Positions 41,198 to 50,185 of a stretch of 64,000 nucleotides of DNA are shown piece after piece. Numbering within the stretch: the first letter of the stretch is position 1; every line of letters starts with the position of its first letter. Source of the DNA: Maribacter algarum (ex Lu et al. 2025) (nom. illeg.) (lineage in GTDB: Bacteria > Bacteroidota > Bacteroidia > Flavobacteriales > Flavobacteriaceae); NCBI GenBank assembly GCA_947495915.1, contig CANMAW010000010.1:35228-99227 (forward strand). The letters are read 5' to 3'. Position numbers and translations under genes: made by a program. The notes under the pieces are model-generated. The model was not told the DNA's origin. It searched no databases and saw only the letters and a list, made by a program, of their open reading frames with translations.

Positions 41198-43828
41198 TTA
41201 GCTCAGACTTGCGAGGCTTTTTTCTAAAGTTTCAATTTTCGCCTCGGCATCTGATTGTTTTTTACGTTCTATTTCAATTACTTTTTCAGGCGCATTATTT
41301 ACAAAACGTTCATTCGAAAGTTTTTTCTGTACTGAAATTAAAAAACCTTTAGTGTATTTCAACTCTTCCTGAATTTTTGCAATTTCTGCTTCGATATCAA
41401 TGGCACCTGCAATAGGAATGAAATATTCATTTGATTTAACACGGAATGATAAAGCCCCATCTACCGCTTCTTTTACATATGTGATTTCGGAGACGTTGGT
41501 CAATTTTTGAATCACAGCATCCCAATCATTTGCTATGTTTTCTTCGTTTAAAACAGAAACTTCAAGCGGTTCTTTCATTGGAATATTTTTCTCTTTTCGA
41601 ATGGTACGAATTCCAGAAATTACACCATCAGCAAACTCAAAACTTTGTATTAAATCTGCATCAATAGCACCCAATGACGGCCACTTAGCAATAACTAAAG
41701 CCTCTTCAGGTGTTCGCTCAGCAGTATGCTGCCATAATTCTTCCGTTAAGAAAGGCATGAAAGGGTGTAACAACTTTAAGTTTTGCTCAAAAATTTCAAT
41801 AACCTTATCGAAGGTAGTTTTATCAATAGGTTGTTGATAAGCTGGCTTTATGATTTCTAGTAGCGAAGAACTATAATCATCCCAAACCAATTTATAAATT
41901 GTCATTAAAGCATCAGAAATTCGATACTTGCTAAAGTGATCTTCGATTTCAACTAGCGCTTTATTAAACTTAGACTGAAACCACGAAAGGCCTATTTTTG
42001 ATGCTTCAGGCTGCGGCAAATCAGCTACCTCCCACCCTTGTACTAATCTAAAGCCGTTCCATATTTTATTTGCGAAATTTTTTCCTTGTTGGCATAAATC
42101 TTCATCAAACATTAAATCATTACCTGCAGCAGAACTCAACAACAAACCAACACGAACACCATCGGCACCATATTGTTCGATAAGTTTTAATGCATCAGGT
42201 GAATTTCCTAAAGATTTTGACATCTTTCGGCGTTGCTTGTCGCGTACCAATCCTGTGAAATATACATTTTCAAAAGGCCGCTCGTCACGAAACTCATATC
42301 CGGCGATAATCATTCGAGCCACCCAAAAGAAAATAATATCGGGCCCTGTCACCAAATCATTGGTGGGGTAATAATACTTTATTTCTTCATTTTCAGGTTC
42401 TAAGATTCCGTTAAAAACGCTCATAGGCCATAACCATGAACTAAACCAAGTATCTAAAGCATCTTCATCTTGCCTAAGGTTTGCAATAGTAAGATTCTCA
42501 TTTTTTGATTTTTCTTGAGCCAATGTTAAGGCATCATCAATGCTTTCTGCAACTACGAAGTCATTCTGACCATCACCAAAATAGTAGGCCGGAATTTGTT
42601 GCCCCCACCATAGTTGACGTGAAATATTCCAATCGCGAATATTTTCCATCCAGTGGCGATAGGTGTTTTCAAATTTTTTCGGAAAAAACTTTACATCATC
42701 CGTTTCTAAAACTCCCTTAATGGCAGGTTTTACCAGATCTTCCATCTTTAAAAACCATTGATCAGATAATCGTGGTTCTATTACTGCTTTTGTTCTTTCA
42801 GAAGTTCCAACTTTATTTAAATGTTGTTCGGTCTTTACTAAGATTCCTTTTTCCTTTAGTTCTTTCGAAATTTCTTTACGAACTACAAAGCGATCTTTGC
42901 CCTCATAATGCATTCCGAAGGAATTCAAAGTGGCATCTGCATTGAAAATATCAACCGTTTCAAGCTGATGTTTTTCTCCTAAATTCTTATCATTAATATC
43001 ATGAGCAGGAGTTACTTTTAAACAACCCGTACCAAATTCAATATCAACATATTCATCTTCAATAATAGGAATTACACGATCACAAATAGGAACGATTGCT
43101 TTTTTACCTTTCAAATGATGAAAACGCTCGTCATTCGGATTTATACATATGGCTGTATCTCCTAAGATTGTTTCTGGTCGTGTTGTTGCAATCGTTACTT
43201 TTTCATCAGAACCTTCAATTTGATATTCTAAATAGTAGAGTAAACCTTGTTTTTCTTCATAAATCACTTCTTCATCAGACAAGGTTGTTTGTGCCTCAGG
43301 ATCCCAATTCACCATGCGATGACCTCGATAAATCAATCCCTTATTATATAAATCAACAAATACCTTAATGACACTAGCGTAACGCTGATCATCCATAGTG
43401 AAGGCGGTTCTATCCCAATCACAAGAGCAACCTAGTTTTTTTAGCTGTTCTAGAATTACACCACCGTATTTATCGGTCCATTCCCAAGCGTGTTTTAAAA
43501 ACTCTTCTCGTGATAAATCTGATTTATTAATGCCTTCAGACTTTAACTTGGCTACTACCTTAGCTTCAGTAGCAATAGAAGCATGATCCATACCGGGTAC
43601 CCAACAAGCATTTTTACCCATTAAACGAGCTCTACGTGTCAAAACGTCTTGTATGGTATTATTCAACATATGCCCCATATGCAACACCCCTGTCACATTT
43701 GGTGGCGGAATAACAATGGTATAAGATTCACGATCATCAGGGGTTGAATGAAAATAATTATGCTTTAACCAGTAATCATACCAGCGATTTTCAGCATGTT
43801 GAGCGTCATATTTTGAAGGAATATTCAT
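41198..43828 (-). CDS. valS: Valyl-tRNA synthetase
   Basis: 876 residues, class I. The HIGH motif appears as HMGH (50-53, in PNVTGVLHMGHML), and KMSKS at 535-539 (RRKMSKSLGNSPD). The editing domain with TTRPETILGDTA (CP1) is present, as are GPDIIFFWVARMI and the C-terminal coiled coil (about 805-870) that binds tRNA. It is full length and canonical; Met for Ile in HMGH is common in this enzyme. Followed on the same strand by a membrane protein gene at 10 nt. Confidence 0.97.
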   Translation of the reverse strand: MNIPSKYDAQHAENRWYDYWLKHNYFHSTPDDRESYTIVIPPPNVTGVLHMGHMLNNTIQDVLTRRARLMGKNACWVPGMDHASIATEAKVVAKLKSEGINKSDLSREEFLKHAWEWTDKYGGVILEQLKKLGCSCDWDRTAFTMDDQRYASVIKVFVDLYNKGLIYRGHRMVNWDPEAQTTLSDEEVIYEEKQGLLYYLEYQIEGSDEKVTIATTRPETILGDTAICINPNDERFHHLKGKKAIVPICDRVIPIIEDEYVDIEFGTGCLKVTPAHDINDKNLGEKHQLETVDIFNADATLNSFGMHYEGKDRFVVRKEISKELKEKGILVKTEQHLNKVGTSERTKAVIEPRLSDQWFLKMEDLVKPAIKGVLETDDVKFFPKKFENTYRHWMENIRDWNISRQLWWGQQIPAYYFGDGQNDFVVAESIDDALTLAQEKSKNENLTIANLRQDEDALDTWFSSWLWPMSVFNGILEPENEEIKYYYPTNDLVTGPDIIFFWVARMIIAGYEFRDERPFENVYFTGLVRDKQRRKMSKSLGNSPDALKLIEQYGADGVRVGLLLSSAAGNDLMFDEDLCQQGKNFANKIWNGFRLVQGWEVADLPQPEASKIGLSWFQSKFNKALVEIEDHFSKYRISDALMTIYKLVWDDYSSSLLEIIKPAYQQPIDKTTFDKVIEIFEQNLKLLHPFMPFLTEELWQHTAERTPEEALVIAKWPSLGAIDADLIQSFEFADGVISGIRTIRKEKNIPMKEPLEVSVLNEENIANDWDAVIQKLTNVSEITYVKEAVDGALSFRVKSNEYFIPIAGAIDIEAEIAKIQEELKYTKGFLISVQKKLSNERFVNNAPEKVIEIERKKQSDAEAKIETLEKSLASLS

Positions 43829-43974
43829 TTTTTGGAACAGTTTTTGTCAACTACTATGCGGTGTATAAAATGCCGAATAAATCTGACGAATGTTAAATTT
43901 TTGTATTTACTGCTTTTTACTATTAAGCTAATACGAAACAAAAATAACTAACGTTACTATATAACAAAAGAATT

Positions 43975-44005
43975 TTGGAGGTTCCTTAAAAACATTATAT
44001 TTTTG
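43975..44005 (+). promoter_or_regulatory. Promoter of the DUF1573 gene
   Basis: TTG (43975-43977, inside TTTTGG), 20-nt spacer, TATTTTTG (43998-44005): a consensus Bacteroidota promoter. Predicted start near 44010 gives a leader of about 107 nt. The rest of the gap 43829-44117 holds only AT-rich sequence. Confidence 0.55.
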
Positions 44006-44117
44006 AGATTGACCCTAAATTTTAGATGTAACATAACCATTGAGTGTTTAAACTAAGTAAAGTATAACTCAATTGTTGTAATTGCATCAACCATAACAAA
44101 CAATAAAAATTACACAC

Positions 44118-44510
44118 ATGAAAAAATTAGTACTTGTTTTATTTGTTGGTCTACTTGGTTTTAGCTTAACTGCTCAAGACAAAGTTGCCAAAATTGAATT
44201 TAAAACAGAAACCGTAGATTACGGGCAAATCGATAAAGGTTCAGACGGAATTCGTGTTTTCGAGTTTACCAATACAGGTGAAGCCCCTTTAATTATCAGC
44301 AAGGTTAGTTCTAGCTGCGGCTGTACCATACCAAAGAAACCAGAAGAACCAATTTTACCTGGTAAGGTTGGAGAAATTCAAGTAAAGTATGACACCAACA
44401 GAGTTGGACCAATTAGAAAAGCAATTACAGTTATCTCTAATGCTGACACACCAACGAAAGTATTGAAAATTAAAGGTGAAATTAAAGACCCTAATAGCGG
44501 TACGAAGTAA
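44118..44510 (+). CDS. DUF1573 domain-containing secreted protein
   Basis: 130 residues. Signal peptide (about 1-19, cleaved after LTAQ) precedes a DUF1573 domain: ETVDYGQIDKGSDGIRVFEF, NTGEAPLIISKVSSSCGC, GKVGEIQVKYDT and GPIRKAITVISNAD. The immunoglobulin-like ASPM/SPD-2/Hydin type fold is very common in Bacteroidota secreted proteins; function unknown. The two cysteines of SSCGC may be disulfide-bonded or metal-bound. A strong consensus promoter lies upstream and a hairpin terminator follows. Confidence 0.92.
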   Translation: MKKLVLVLFVGLLGFSLTAQDKVAKIEFKTETVDYGQIDKGSDGIRVFEFTNTGEAPLIISKVSSSCGCTIPKKPEEPILPGKVGEIQVKYDTNRVGPIRKAITVISNADTPTKVLKIKGEIKDPNSGTK

Positions 44511-44532
44511 TACATTTCTTATTTAGAAATAT

Positions 44533-44562
44533 AAAACCCTGAAAGTTTTCTTTCAGGGTTTT
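44533..44562. terminator. Bidirectional terminator between DUF1573 and the aspartyl protease gene
   Basis: Perfect 13-bp stem AAAACCCTGAAAG (44533-44545) / CTTTCAGGGTTTT (44550-44562) with a TTTT loop. T tracts follow on both strands. The right arm overlaps the last codons of the minus-strand protease gene, whose stop is at 44553-44555. Confidence 0.88.
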
Positions 44563-45893
44563 TGTTTGAATACATCTTTAAGAACGAAAGTTATTAATTT
44601 GTCTGAGTTAGCACGCTCAATAAGCACTTTTATTTTTTTTCCTTTTTTTTCATTTAACATTTGTAGAATATGTTGAAGTTTAAAAGAGTGTACACTTTTT
44701 CCGTTAACCGCAAGGATAACATCTCCTTCTTTAAGTCCTGCATCTTCCGCAGGGCTTCCCATTCGTATGCCAGAAACAATAATTTCTGGTACCAGACTCA
44801 ACCTCGTTTGATTTTCCATTAAAATTTGAACATTGCCATATGTCTCTGATTTATTTTCCTTTTCCTTTTTACTAGCCCCCTCAATACTTTCTGTAACATA
44901 TCTCACACCATTATGTTGAAGATCAATGCCACTTAAATTATAATGAAAAGGAGATTTAAAATTGCCATTTTTTCGAAGTGAAATACTTTTATTACCATAA
45001 TCAAATACAAGATTAAAACGTTTTAAAACTTCACCACCCAAACTTCCGTTTCGGTTTCCTAAATTTCGAATCAATCTAAATGAAGATTTATCAGGAAAAG
45101 CTGTTTTAGCATCTTCAATAACAAAGTCAGCAATCTTAATGCTTCGAATCTTTGTGCGTTTTCCGAATATATCACCGCCTAATCCTCTGCCTAAAAAGTC
45201 ATCATAATTTTTGACAGGTATTTCTATATTTTCATTTTCAAAAAGCCAAACAGCATCACTGCTACCTGTATCAAGCAACATATTAACAGGCACCTCTTTG
45301 TTATCATTAAGCATAACTGTGCCATGTACATATGCCTTTCGGTTTCTAATTATTAGCGGAATTTGATGAGTTTTTTTCGATTCTTTTTCTTCATAATACT
45401 CAGGATCATGAAATTTTATAAACTTCGCTTTATAATTAACCTCTACAATAAAATCTCGGAATAAATCATATCCCATGATGCCATGAACTGGTATTCCTAA
45501 AACAGAAGACAAATTTATGGACTCATCTAAAACCACGTACAACTCTTGATTTTTATTACTTACCGCACCAATTTCAAATTTGTTATTGTAAGAATTTAAA
45601 ACCTGAATCGGATCGCCATCACCTAAACCTCGAATGGTAACTTCTGAAACTTTATTTATTTGAATGGAGTCTTTTTCATCTAAATTGAAAAGCAACGGTC
45701 TATTAGCACCAGAATCTAAAACAAAAGACAACTCGGTATCATTAACTTTTAATGGTATTACCATAATATTATTAATCAACTGAAACTTTACCTTTTCAAA
45801 TTTCTGACCATTGAGAAGCTTAAAATTTTGACCAACAGCTAATAGCGAAAAGCAACATAAAATGAGGGTAATATTTAAATAATTATTTCGCAA
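44553..45893 (-). CDS. Retropepsin-like aspartyl protease with PDZ domain
   Basis: 446 residues. Signal peptide (about 1-21). Two aspartyl-protease half-sites: FVLDSGANRPLLF (about 57-69) and MLLDTGSSDAVW (about 205-216), where the DSG and DTG Asp residues would be the catalytic pair. A C-terminal PDZ domain (about 360-430: IRMGSPAEDAGLKEGDVILAV) follows. Secreted or periplasmic; the two half-sites in one chain resemble a pepsin-like duplication of a retropepsin fold. Target unknown. Its 3' end lies within the shared terminator. Confidence 0.85.
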   Translation of the reverse strand: MRNNYLNITLILCCFSLLAVGQNFKLLNGQKFEKVKFQLINNIMVIPLKVNDTELSFVLDSGANRPLLFNLDEKDSIQINKVSEVTIRGLGDGDPIQVLNSYNNKFEIGAVSNKNQELYVVLDESINLSSVLGIPVHGIMGYDLFRDFIVEVNYKAKFIKFHDPEYYEEKESKKTHQIPLIIRNRKAYVHGTVMLNDNKEVPVNMLLDTGSSDAVWLFENENIEIPVKNYDDFLGRGLGGDIFGKRTKIRSIKIADFVIEDAKTAFPDKSSFRLIRNLGNRNGSLGGEVLKRFNLVFDYGNKSISLRKNGNFKSPFHYNLSGIDLQHNGVRYVTESIEGASKKEKENKSETYGNVQILMENQTRLSLVPEIIVSGIRMGSPAEDAGLKEGDVILAVNGKSVHSFKLQHILQMLNEKKGKKIKVLIERANSDKLITFVLKDVFKQKP

Positions 45894-46038
45894 AATATTG
45901 ATTTTTAGACCATACCGTTTTATAAGTTACAAAATATTTAAATATCTATATTGAATCATGAATGCTTTATAGCTCTAAAATCTGTGGTTGTCTATTGCCT
46001 ACTAAATTATATTACCGATTTTTGCTAAAAATTTTCAA

Positions 46039-47229
46039 ATGCCATCAATATCTAAAAAAGGGCTATCAATGCCTGAATCTCCTATTCGTAAATTGGTACC
46101 ATTTGCAGAAGCTGCTAAAAAAAGGGGAGCCAATGTTTTGCACTTAAATATTGGTCAACCTGACATCAAAACCCCTCAAATAGCCCTAGATGCTGTTAAA
46201 AATAATACCATTGATGTTTTAGCTTACAGTAGAACTGAAGGATCTGAAGTTTATCGCACCAAATTAGCAGCTTATTATGCTGCTAATGATATTCAAGTTT
46301 CTGCTGATGATATTATCGTAACTACAGGAGGTTCAGAAGCACTTTCTTTTGTTATGGGCAGTATCGCAGATGCTGGTGATGAAATTATAATTCCTGAACC
46401 ATTTTATGCCAACTATAACGGATTCGCTAAAGGAGCCGGTGTTTCCGTTGTACCAGTTGTTTCTCGTATTGAAGATAATTTTGCATTGCCACCAATTGAA
46501 GAATTTGAACAATTGATAACAGCAAATACAAAAGCAATTTTAATTTGCAATCCTGGCAATCCTACCGGATATCTCTATAGCGTTGAAGAAATTAAAGCTT
46601 TAGCTAAAATTGCAAAAAAGCATAATCTGTTTTTAATTGCCGATGAAGTGTATCGTGAATTTACGTATGATGGTGTAGAACATTACTCCATCTTACAAGA
46701 AGAAGGGTTAGAAGAACATGCGATTGTAATTGATTCTGTATCAAAAAGATATAGTATGTGTGGAGCTAGAATCGGTTGCCTTGTTTCCAAAAACAAGGAA
46801 TTGATTAAAACAGCTATAAAGTTTGCTCAGGCACGTTTATCTCCTCCAACTTATGCACAAATTGCTAGCGAAGCAGCTTTAGAAACCCCTCAAAGTTATT
46901 TTGATGATGTAAAAACAGAATATGTAAGTCGGCGTAATTTATTGATTGATGAATTAGAAAAAATTGAAGGCGTACGTGTCGCAAAACCACAAGGCGCATT
47001 CTACTGTATTGCAGAATTACCAATTACTGATGCTGATGATTTTGCGCAGTGGCTGTTAGAAGATTTTCGCGTTAATAATGAAACGGTTATGGTAGCCCCT
47101 GCCGCAGGATTTTATGCTACTTCAGGGTTAGGAAAAAACCAAATTAGAATTGCCTATGTTCTTGAAAAAGAAAGCTTAAAGCGTGCAGTAAACATACTAA
47201 AGGAAGCCCTTAAGAGTTATATAGGGTAA
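46039..47229 (+). CDS. Pyridoxal-phosphate-dependent aminotransferase (class I/II)
   Basis: 396 residues. The PLP lysine is Lys236 in DSVSKRYSMCGARIG; the cofactor-binding CNPGNPTGY (about 174-182) and ADEVYREFTYDG (about 203-214) are also typical of AspC/AlaT-like class I enzymes. It exchanges amino groups between an amino acid and a 2-oxoacid, and aspartate or aromatic substrates are likely. Its stop overlaps the murB start by one base (TAATG), so the two are translationally coupled, although they act in different pathways. Confidence 0.92.
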   Translation: MPSISKKGLSMPESPIRKLVPFAEAAKKRGANVLHLNIGQPDIKTPQIALDAVKNNTIDVLAYSRTEGSEVYRTKLAAYYAANDIQVSADDIIVTTGGSEALSFVMGSIADAGDEIIIPEPFYANYNGFAKGAGVSVVPVVSRIEDNFALPPIEEFEQLITANTKAILICNPGNPTGYLYSVEEIKALAKIAKKHNLFLIADEVYREFTYDGVEHYSILQEEGLEEHAIVIDSVSKRYSMCGARIGCLVSKNKELIKTAIKFAQARLSPPTYAQIASEAALETPQSYFDDVKTEYVSRRNLLIDELEKIEGVRVAKPQGAFYCIAELPITDADDFAQWLLEDFRVNNETVMVAPAAGFYATSGLGKNQIRIAYVLEKESLKRAVNILKEALKSYIG

Positions 47230-48245
47230 TGGTAATTCAACAGCATAAATCGTTAAAAGAGTACAATACTTTTGGTATCGCAGCAAAAGCAAAATACTTC
47301 TGTGAAATAAACACAATTGAAGATTTAAAATCTGCCTTAAACCTCAGCCAGTACCCAAATAAGTTTATATTAAGTGGAGGCAGCAATATGCTAATAACTA
47401 AAGATATCGATGCTCTTGTGCTTCATATCAATTTAAAAGGCATTGAAATTGTTGCTGAGAACAAAGACCGAGCAACCATCAAAGTCATGGCTGGAGAAAA
47501 CTGGCATGAAATGGTTTTATGGACTTTAAGTAAAGACTTCGGCGGACTAGAAAACATGTCGCTAATACCAGGAAATACAGGCACTGCTCCAATACAAAAC
47601 ATCGGTGCTTACGGCGTCGAATTAAAAGATTGTTTTGTTTCTTGTGAGGCCATGAATATAGCAACCCAAGAAATTACAACATTTTCAAAAGAGGCTTGCA
47701 AATTCGGGTATCGCGATTCTTTTTTCAAGAATAAAGGCAAAGGGCAGTATGTAATTACCTCAGTTAATTTTAACCTAACCAAAAGAAATCATACTTTAAA
47801 TACCGGTTATGGAGCGATTGAAACAGAATTAGCAAATCAAAAAATTGACAAGCCAACAATTAAAGATGTTTCTAATGCTGTCATTGCAATTCGCAAAAGC
47901 AAACTACCAGATCCTAAAGAATTAGGAAACAGTGGAAGTTTTTTCAAAAATCCTATAATTGATAAAGAAAATTTTAAAAGTTTTAACGAGAAAAATCCAG
48001 AAGCTCCTTTTTACAAAATTTCAGAAGATGCCTACAAAATTCCAGCAGGTTGGCTAATTGAACAATGTGGATATAAAGGAAAACGTTTTGGAGATGCCGG
48101 TGTTCATAAAAATCAAGCCTTAGTACTGGTCAATTATGCTAACGCAACCGGTGAAGATATTTTAAAATTAGCAGGTGAAATAATGGCAAGCGTTAAATCA
48201 AAATTTGATATTACAATTAGTCCAGAAGTTAATATCATAAAATAA
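47229..48245 (+). CDS. murB: UDP-N-acetylenolpyruvoylglucosamine reductase
   Basis: 338 residues, FAD enzyme. It reduces the enolpyruvyl group to give UDP-MurNAc, in peptidoglycan synthesis. FAD-binding stretches: KYFCEINTIEDLKSAL, LSGGSNMLITKDID, MSLIPGNTGTAPIQNIGAYG, and the catalytic serine region ELGNSGSFFKNP. The length and SFFKNP motif fit the type I (E. coli-like) enzyme. It starts on the last base of the aminotransferase stop. Confidence 0.95.
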   Translation: MVIQQHKSLKEYNTFGIAAKAKYFCEINTIEDLKSALNLSQYPNKFILSGGSNMLITKDIDALVLHINLKGIEIVAENKDRATIKVMAGENWHEMVLWTLSKDFGGLENMSLIPGNTGTAPIQNIGAYGVELKDCFVSCEAMNIATQEITTFSKEACKFGYRDSFFKNKGKGQYVITSVNFNLTKRNHTLNTGYGAIETELANQKIDKPTIKDVSNAVIAIRKSKLPDPKELGNSGSFFKNPIIDKENFKSFNEKNPEAPFYKISEDAYKIPAGWLIEQCGYKGKRFGDAGVHKNQALVLVNYANATGEDILKLAGEIMASVKSKFDITISPEVNIIK

Positions 48246-48272
48246 CCCCCGCTATAAATAACGAGGGTTATA
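48243..48272 (+). terminator. Weak stem-loop after murB
   Basis: ATAACCCCCG (48243-48252) and CGAGGGTTAT (48263-48272) pair over 10 positions with one C-A mismatch and begin at the murB stop. No T tract follows, so termination here is uncertain. The rest of 48246-48449 is AT-rich with nothing I can name. Confidence 0.4.
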
Positions 48273-48449
48273 CCAAACCAAACTAACCAAAAACTAAATG
48301 CATAGTTACCAGCTATACATTTATCTAATTAAAATCTTTAAAACACTAACTTAACAATCAATTTTATAAATTAGCGTTTACCTATATACGGTAGAGATGA
48401 TTAAATTGGATGCCCCAAACTAATTTTTTTTTCGAACCTAACTTATTTT

Positions 48450-49019
48450 ATGAGCACACTATTAGAAAAACACATCGTTGAGCTATTACAAGAGCGCAAT
48501 GAAAAGGCCATCTCATTGCTGTATGAAAACTACGGAGATACCCTTTATGGGGTTGCCCATAAAGTGGTGCGTAATGATGAATTAGCGCAAGATGTTTTAC
48601 AAGAAAGCTTTGTGAAAATTTGGAAGAAGTCAGATTCTTATGATGCTTCAAAAGCTAAATTATTTACATGGTTGTTTCGAATCACTAGAAATACAGCTAT
48701 TGATAAATTAAGAAGTGTCAACACAAAAACCGATAAGGAAATCCAAATTGATGTTTCTGACGTATATAACTTAGGTGTCGAGAGTACGAAACCTGACTTA
48801 ATTGACGTTCGAGAAAATTTAGACAAAATAGAAGAAAAGTATCAAGTTGTACTTGACGCTCTATTTTTTCAAGGAATGACGCAACAAGAGGCTAGCGACG
48901 AGCTAGATATACCACTTGGAACGATCAAATCTAGATTAAAAATCGGACTGAGAGAATTAAGAAAGATTTACAATCCTGACGCTATGATTATCGCACTATT
49001 ATTAAGTGTGTTAATATAA
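48450..49019 (+). CDS. ECF-type RNA polymerase sigma factor
   Basis: 189 residues. Sigma region 2: ISLLYENYGDTLYGVAHKVV, QDVLQESFVKIWKKSDSYD, AKLFTWLFRITRNTAIDKL. Sigma region 4: LDALFFQGMTQQEASDELDIPLGTIKSRLKIGLRELRK. A short hydrophobic tail ends the protein. It is immediately followed by an RskA-type anti-sigma gene (32 nt), the usual pairing. The regulon cannot be determined. A 200-bp upstream gap may contain its autoregulated promoter. Confidence 0.93.
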   Translation: MSTLLEKHIVELLQERNEKAISLLYENYGDTLYGVAHKVVRNDELAQDVLQESFVKIWKKSDSYDASKAKLFTWLFRITRNTAIDKLRSVNTKTDKEIQIDVSDVYNLGVESTKPDLIDVRENLDKIEEKYQVVLDALFFQGMTQQEASDELDIPLGTIKSRLKIGLRELRKIYNPDAMIIALLLSVLI

Positions 49020-49051
49020 TATGGACCCAAATTGAATTTAAATACAAAACG

Positions 49052-49810
49052 ATGAAAGATAAAATACGTATATTTTTAGATACAGATCTTTTAGAAAAAT
49101 ATTTGCTTGGCACTACCACTGATGAAGAAACTTCACGGGTTGAACGTTACATAGCCATGTATCCTGAAGTCACAAAAGAGTACGATGAATTACAGGAAAA
49201 TTTAGAAGTATTTGCTAAAATGCATGCTGTTAAAACACCAGAAGGTTTAAAAGAAACCATTCTAGCCCGTATTAGAGGTGAAAAAGCAGGCAGAAAAAGA
49301 TTCTTTCAATATGCCGTTGCAGCAAGTGTTACTGCATTATTATTTGCGGCAGCCTCTTATTTCTTTTACGATCAAAACCAAAGTCTTCAACAAGAAAACG
49401 AAATGGTTACCAATCAAATACAATTATTGAAAGAAGACATGGAAGCTGGTTTAGAAGATATGAGAAATCAGTTTATTGTTCTTCAAAACAAAAACACCAA
49501 AAAGTTTTCTGTAAGTGGAAATAAAAAAGCAAAAGAGCTTAAAGCTGTTGCTTACGTAAATCCTGTAAAGAAACTTTCATATATCAATGTTAGTAAATTA
49601 CCTAATCTACCAGAAGATCAATGCTTTCAAATGTGGGCAGAGGTCAACGGTGAAATGGTAAATTTAGGTGTGCTTAAAGAATCAGGTGCTGAAGACAATC
49701 TAATGGCTTTGCCATATGCAGATAAGGCAATAAGTTATATTACTATAGAGCCTATTGGCGGCAATGTTGCCCCGACAGTTGAAAATATTGTTGCAAATAT
49801 TTCTTATTAG
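49052..49810 (+). CDS. Anti-sigma factor, RskA-type
   Basis: 252 residues. N-terminal sigma-binding region (1-80: DLLEKYLLGTTTDEETSRVERYI), one membrane helix (about 88-105), a coiled coil (about 108-150, QNQSLQQENEMV...) and a C-terminal RskA domain (about 170-250: PNLPEDQCFQMWAEVNGE, LGVLKESG, AISYITIEPIGG). It holds the preceding sigma factor at the membrane until a periplasmic signal triggers release. No CHCC zinc motif, so not a redox-sensing ZAS protein. Confidence 0.9.
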   Translation: MKDKIRIFLDTDLLEKYLLGTTTDEETSRVERYIAMYPEVTKEYDELQENLEVFAKMHAVKTPEGLKETILARIRGEKAGRKRFFQYAVAASVTALLFAAASYFFYDQNQSLQQENEMVTNQIQLLKEDMEAGLEDMRNQFIVLQNKNTKKFSVSGNKKAKELKAVAYVNPVKKLSYINVSKLPNLPEDQCFQMWAEVNGEMVNLGVLKESGAEDNLMALPYADKAISYITIEPIGGNVAPTVENIVANISY

Positions 49811-49836
49811 AAATAAAGTCTTCACAAACAAAATTC

Positions 49837-49865
49837 AAAGCCCCTTTTTGGGGCTTTATTTTTAT
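49837..49865 (+). terminator. Rho-independent terminator after the anti-sigma gene
   Basis: Perfect 8-bp stem AAAGCCCC (49837-49844) / GGGGCTTT (49850-49857), TTTTT loop, then an AT-rich ATTTTTAT tail. It closes the sigma/anti-sigma operon. Confidence 0.88.
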
Positions 49866-49935
49866 ACCTTTGTTTCATATTAAGACTGTAATTTAATACC
49901 ATTTATTACGTCTTACTTAATATTAATTAGAAAGT

Positions 49936-50145
49936 ATGAAACTTGTATTACTTACAGTTGGTCTTTTAGCCCTTGCTTTTGCCGGAATAGCAATCAAAAT
50001 ATGGGCTAAAAAAGATGGGGAATTTGCTGGAACTTGTGCTAGTCAAAGTCCTTTTTTAAATCAAGATGGAGAAGCTTGTGGCATGTGCGGAAAACTTCCC
50101 AGTGAGCAAGATTGCCGAAAAGATAATACTCCAGAATTACAATAA
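49936..50145 (+). CDS. Small secreted or membrane-anchored Cys-rich protein
   Basis: 69 residues. One hydrophobic helix (3-23) is followed by a 45-residue domain with four cysteines at 34, 48, 51 and 60 (C-x13-CGMC-x8-C). This could bind a metal or form disulfides. Similar 'membrane or secreted' short proteins occur in flavobacteria without a known function. It sits between the anti-sigma gene and the second ECF sigma gene. A possible -7 element TACCTTTG (49865-49872) lies upstream. Confidence 0.7.
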   Translation: MKLVLLTVGLLALAFAGIAIKIWAKKDGEFAGTCASQSPFLNQDGEACGMCGKLPSEQDCRKDNTPELQ

Positions 50146-50174
50146 ACTTTCGATTCAAAATATAGTGTAATTTA

Positions 50175-50182
50175 TATTTTTG
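50175..50182 (+). promoter_or_regulatory. -7 element overlapping the start of the second ECF sigma gene
   Basis: TATTTTTG matches TAnnTTTG. The expected transcription start (about 50186-50188) coincides with the in-frame TTG at 50186. A clear -33 TTG is missing (only TTCG near 50149-50152). Confidence 0.4.
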
Positions 50183-50185
50183 CTT

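Noticed and set aside
45962..46147. 61-residue ORF ahead of the aminotransferase
   Set aside because: It overlaps the aminotransferase start in another frame, has no family resemblance and no ribosome site, so it is a chance frame.
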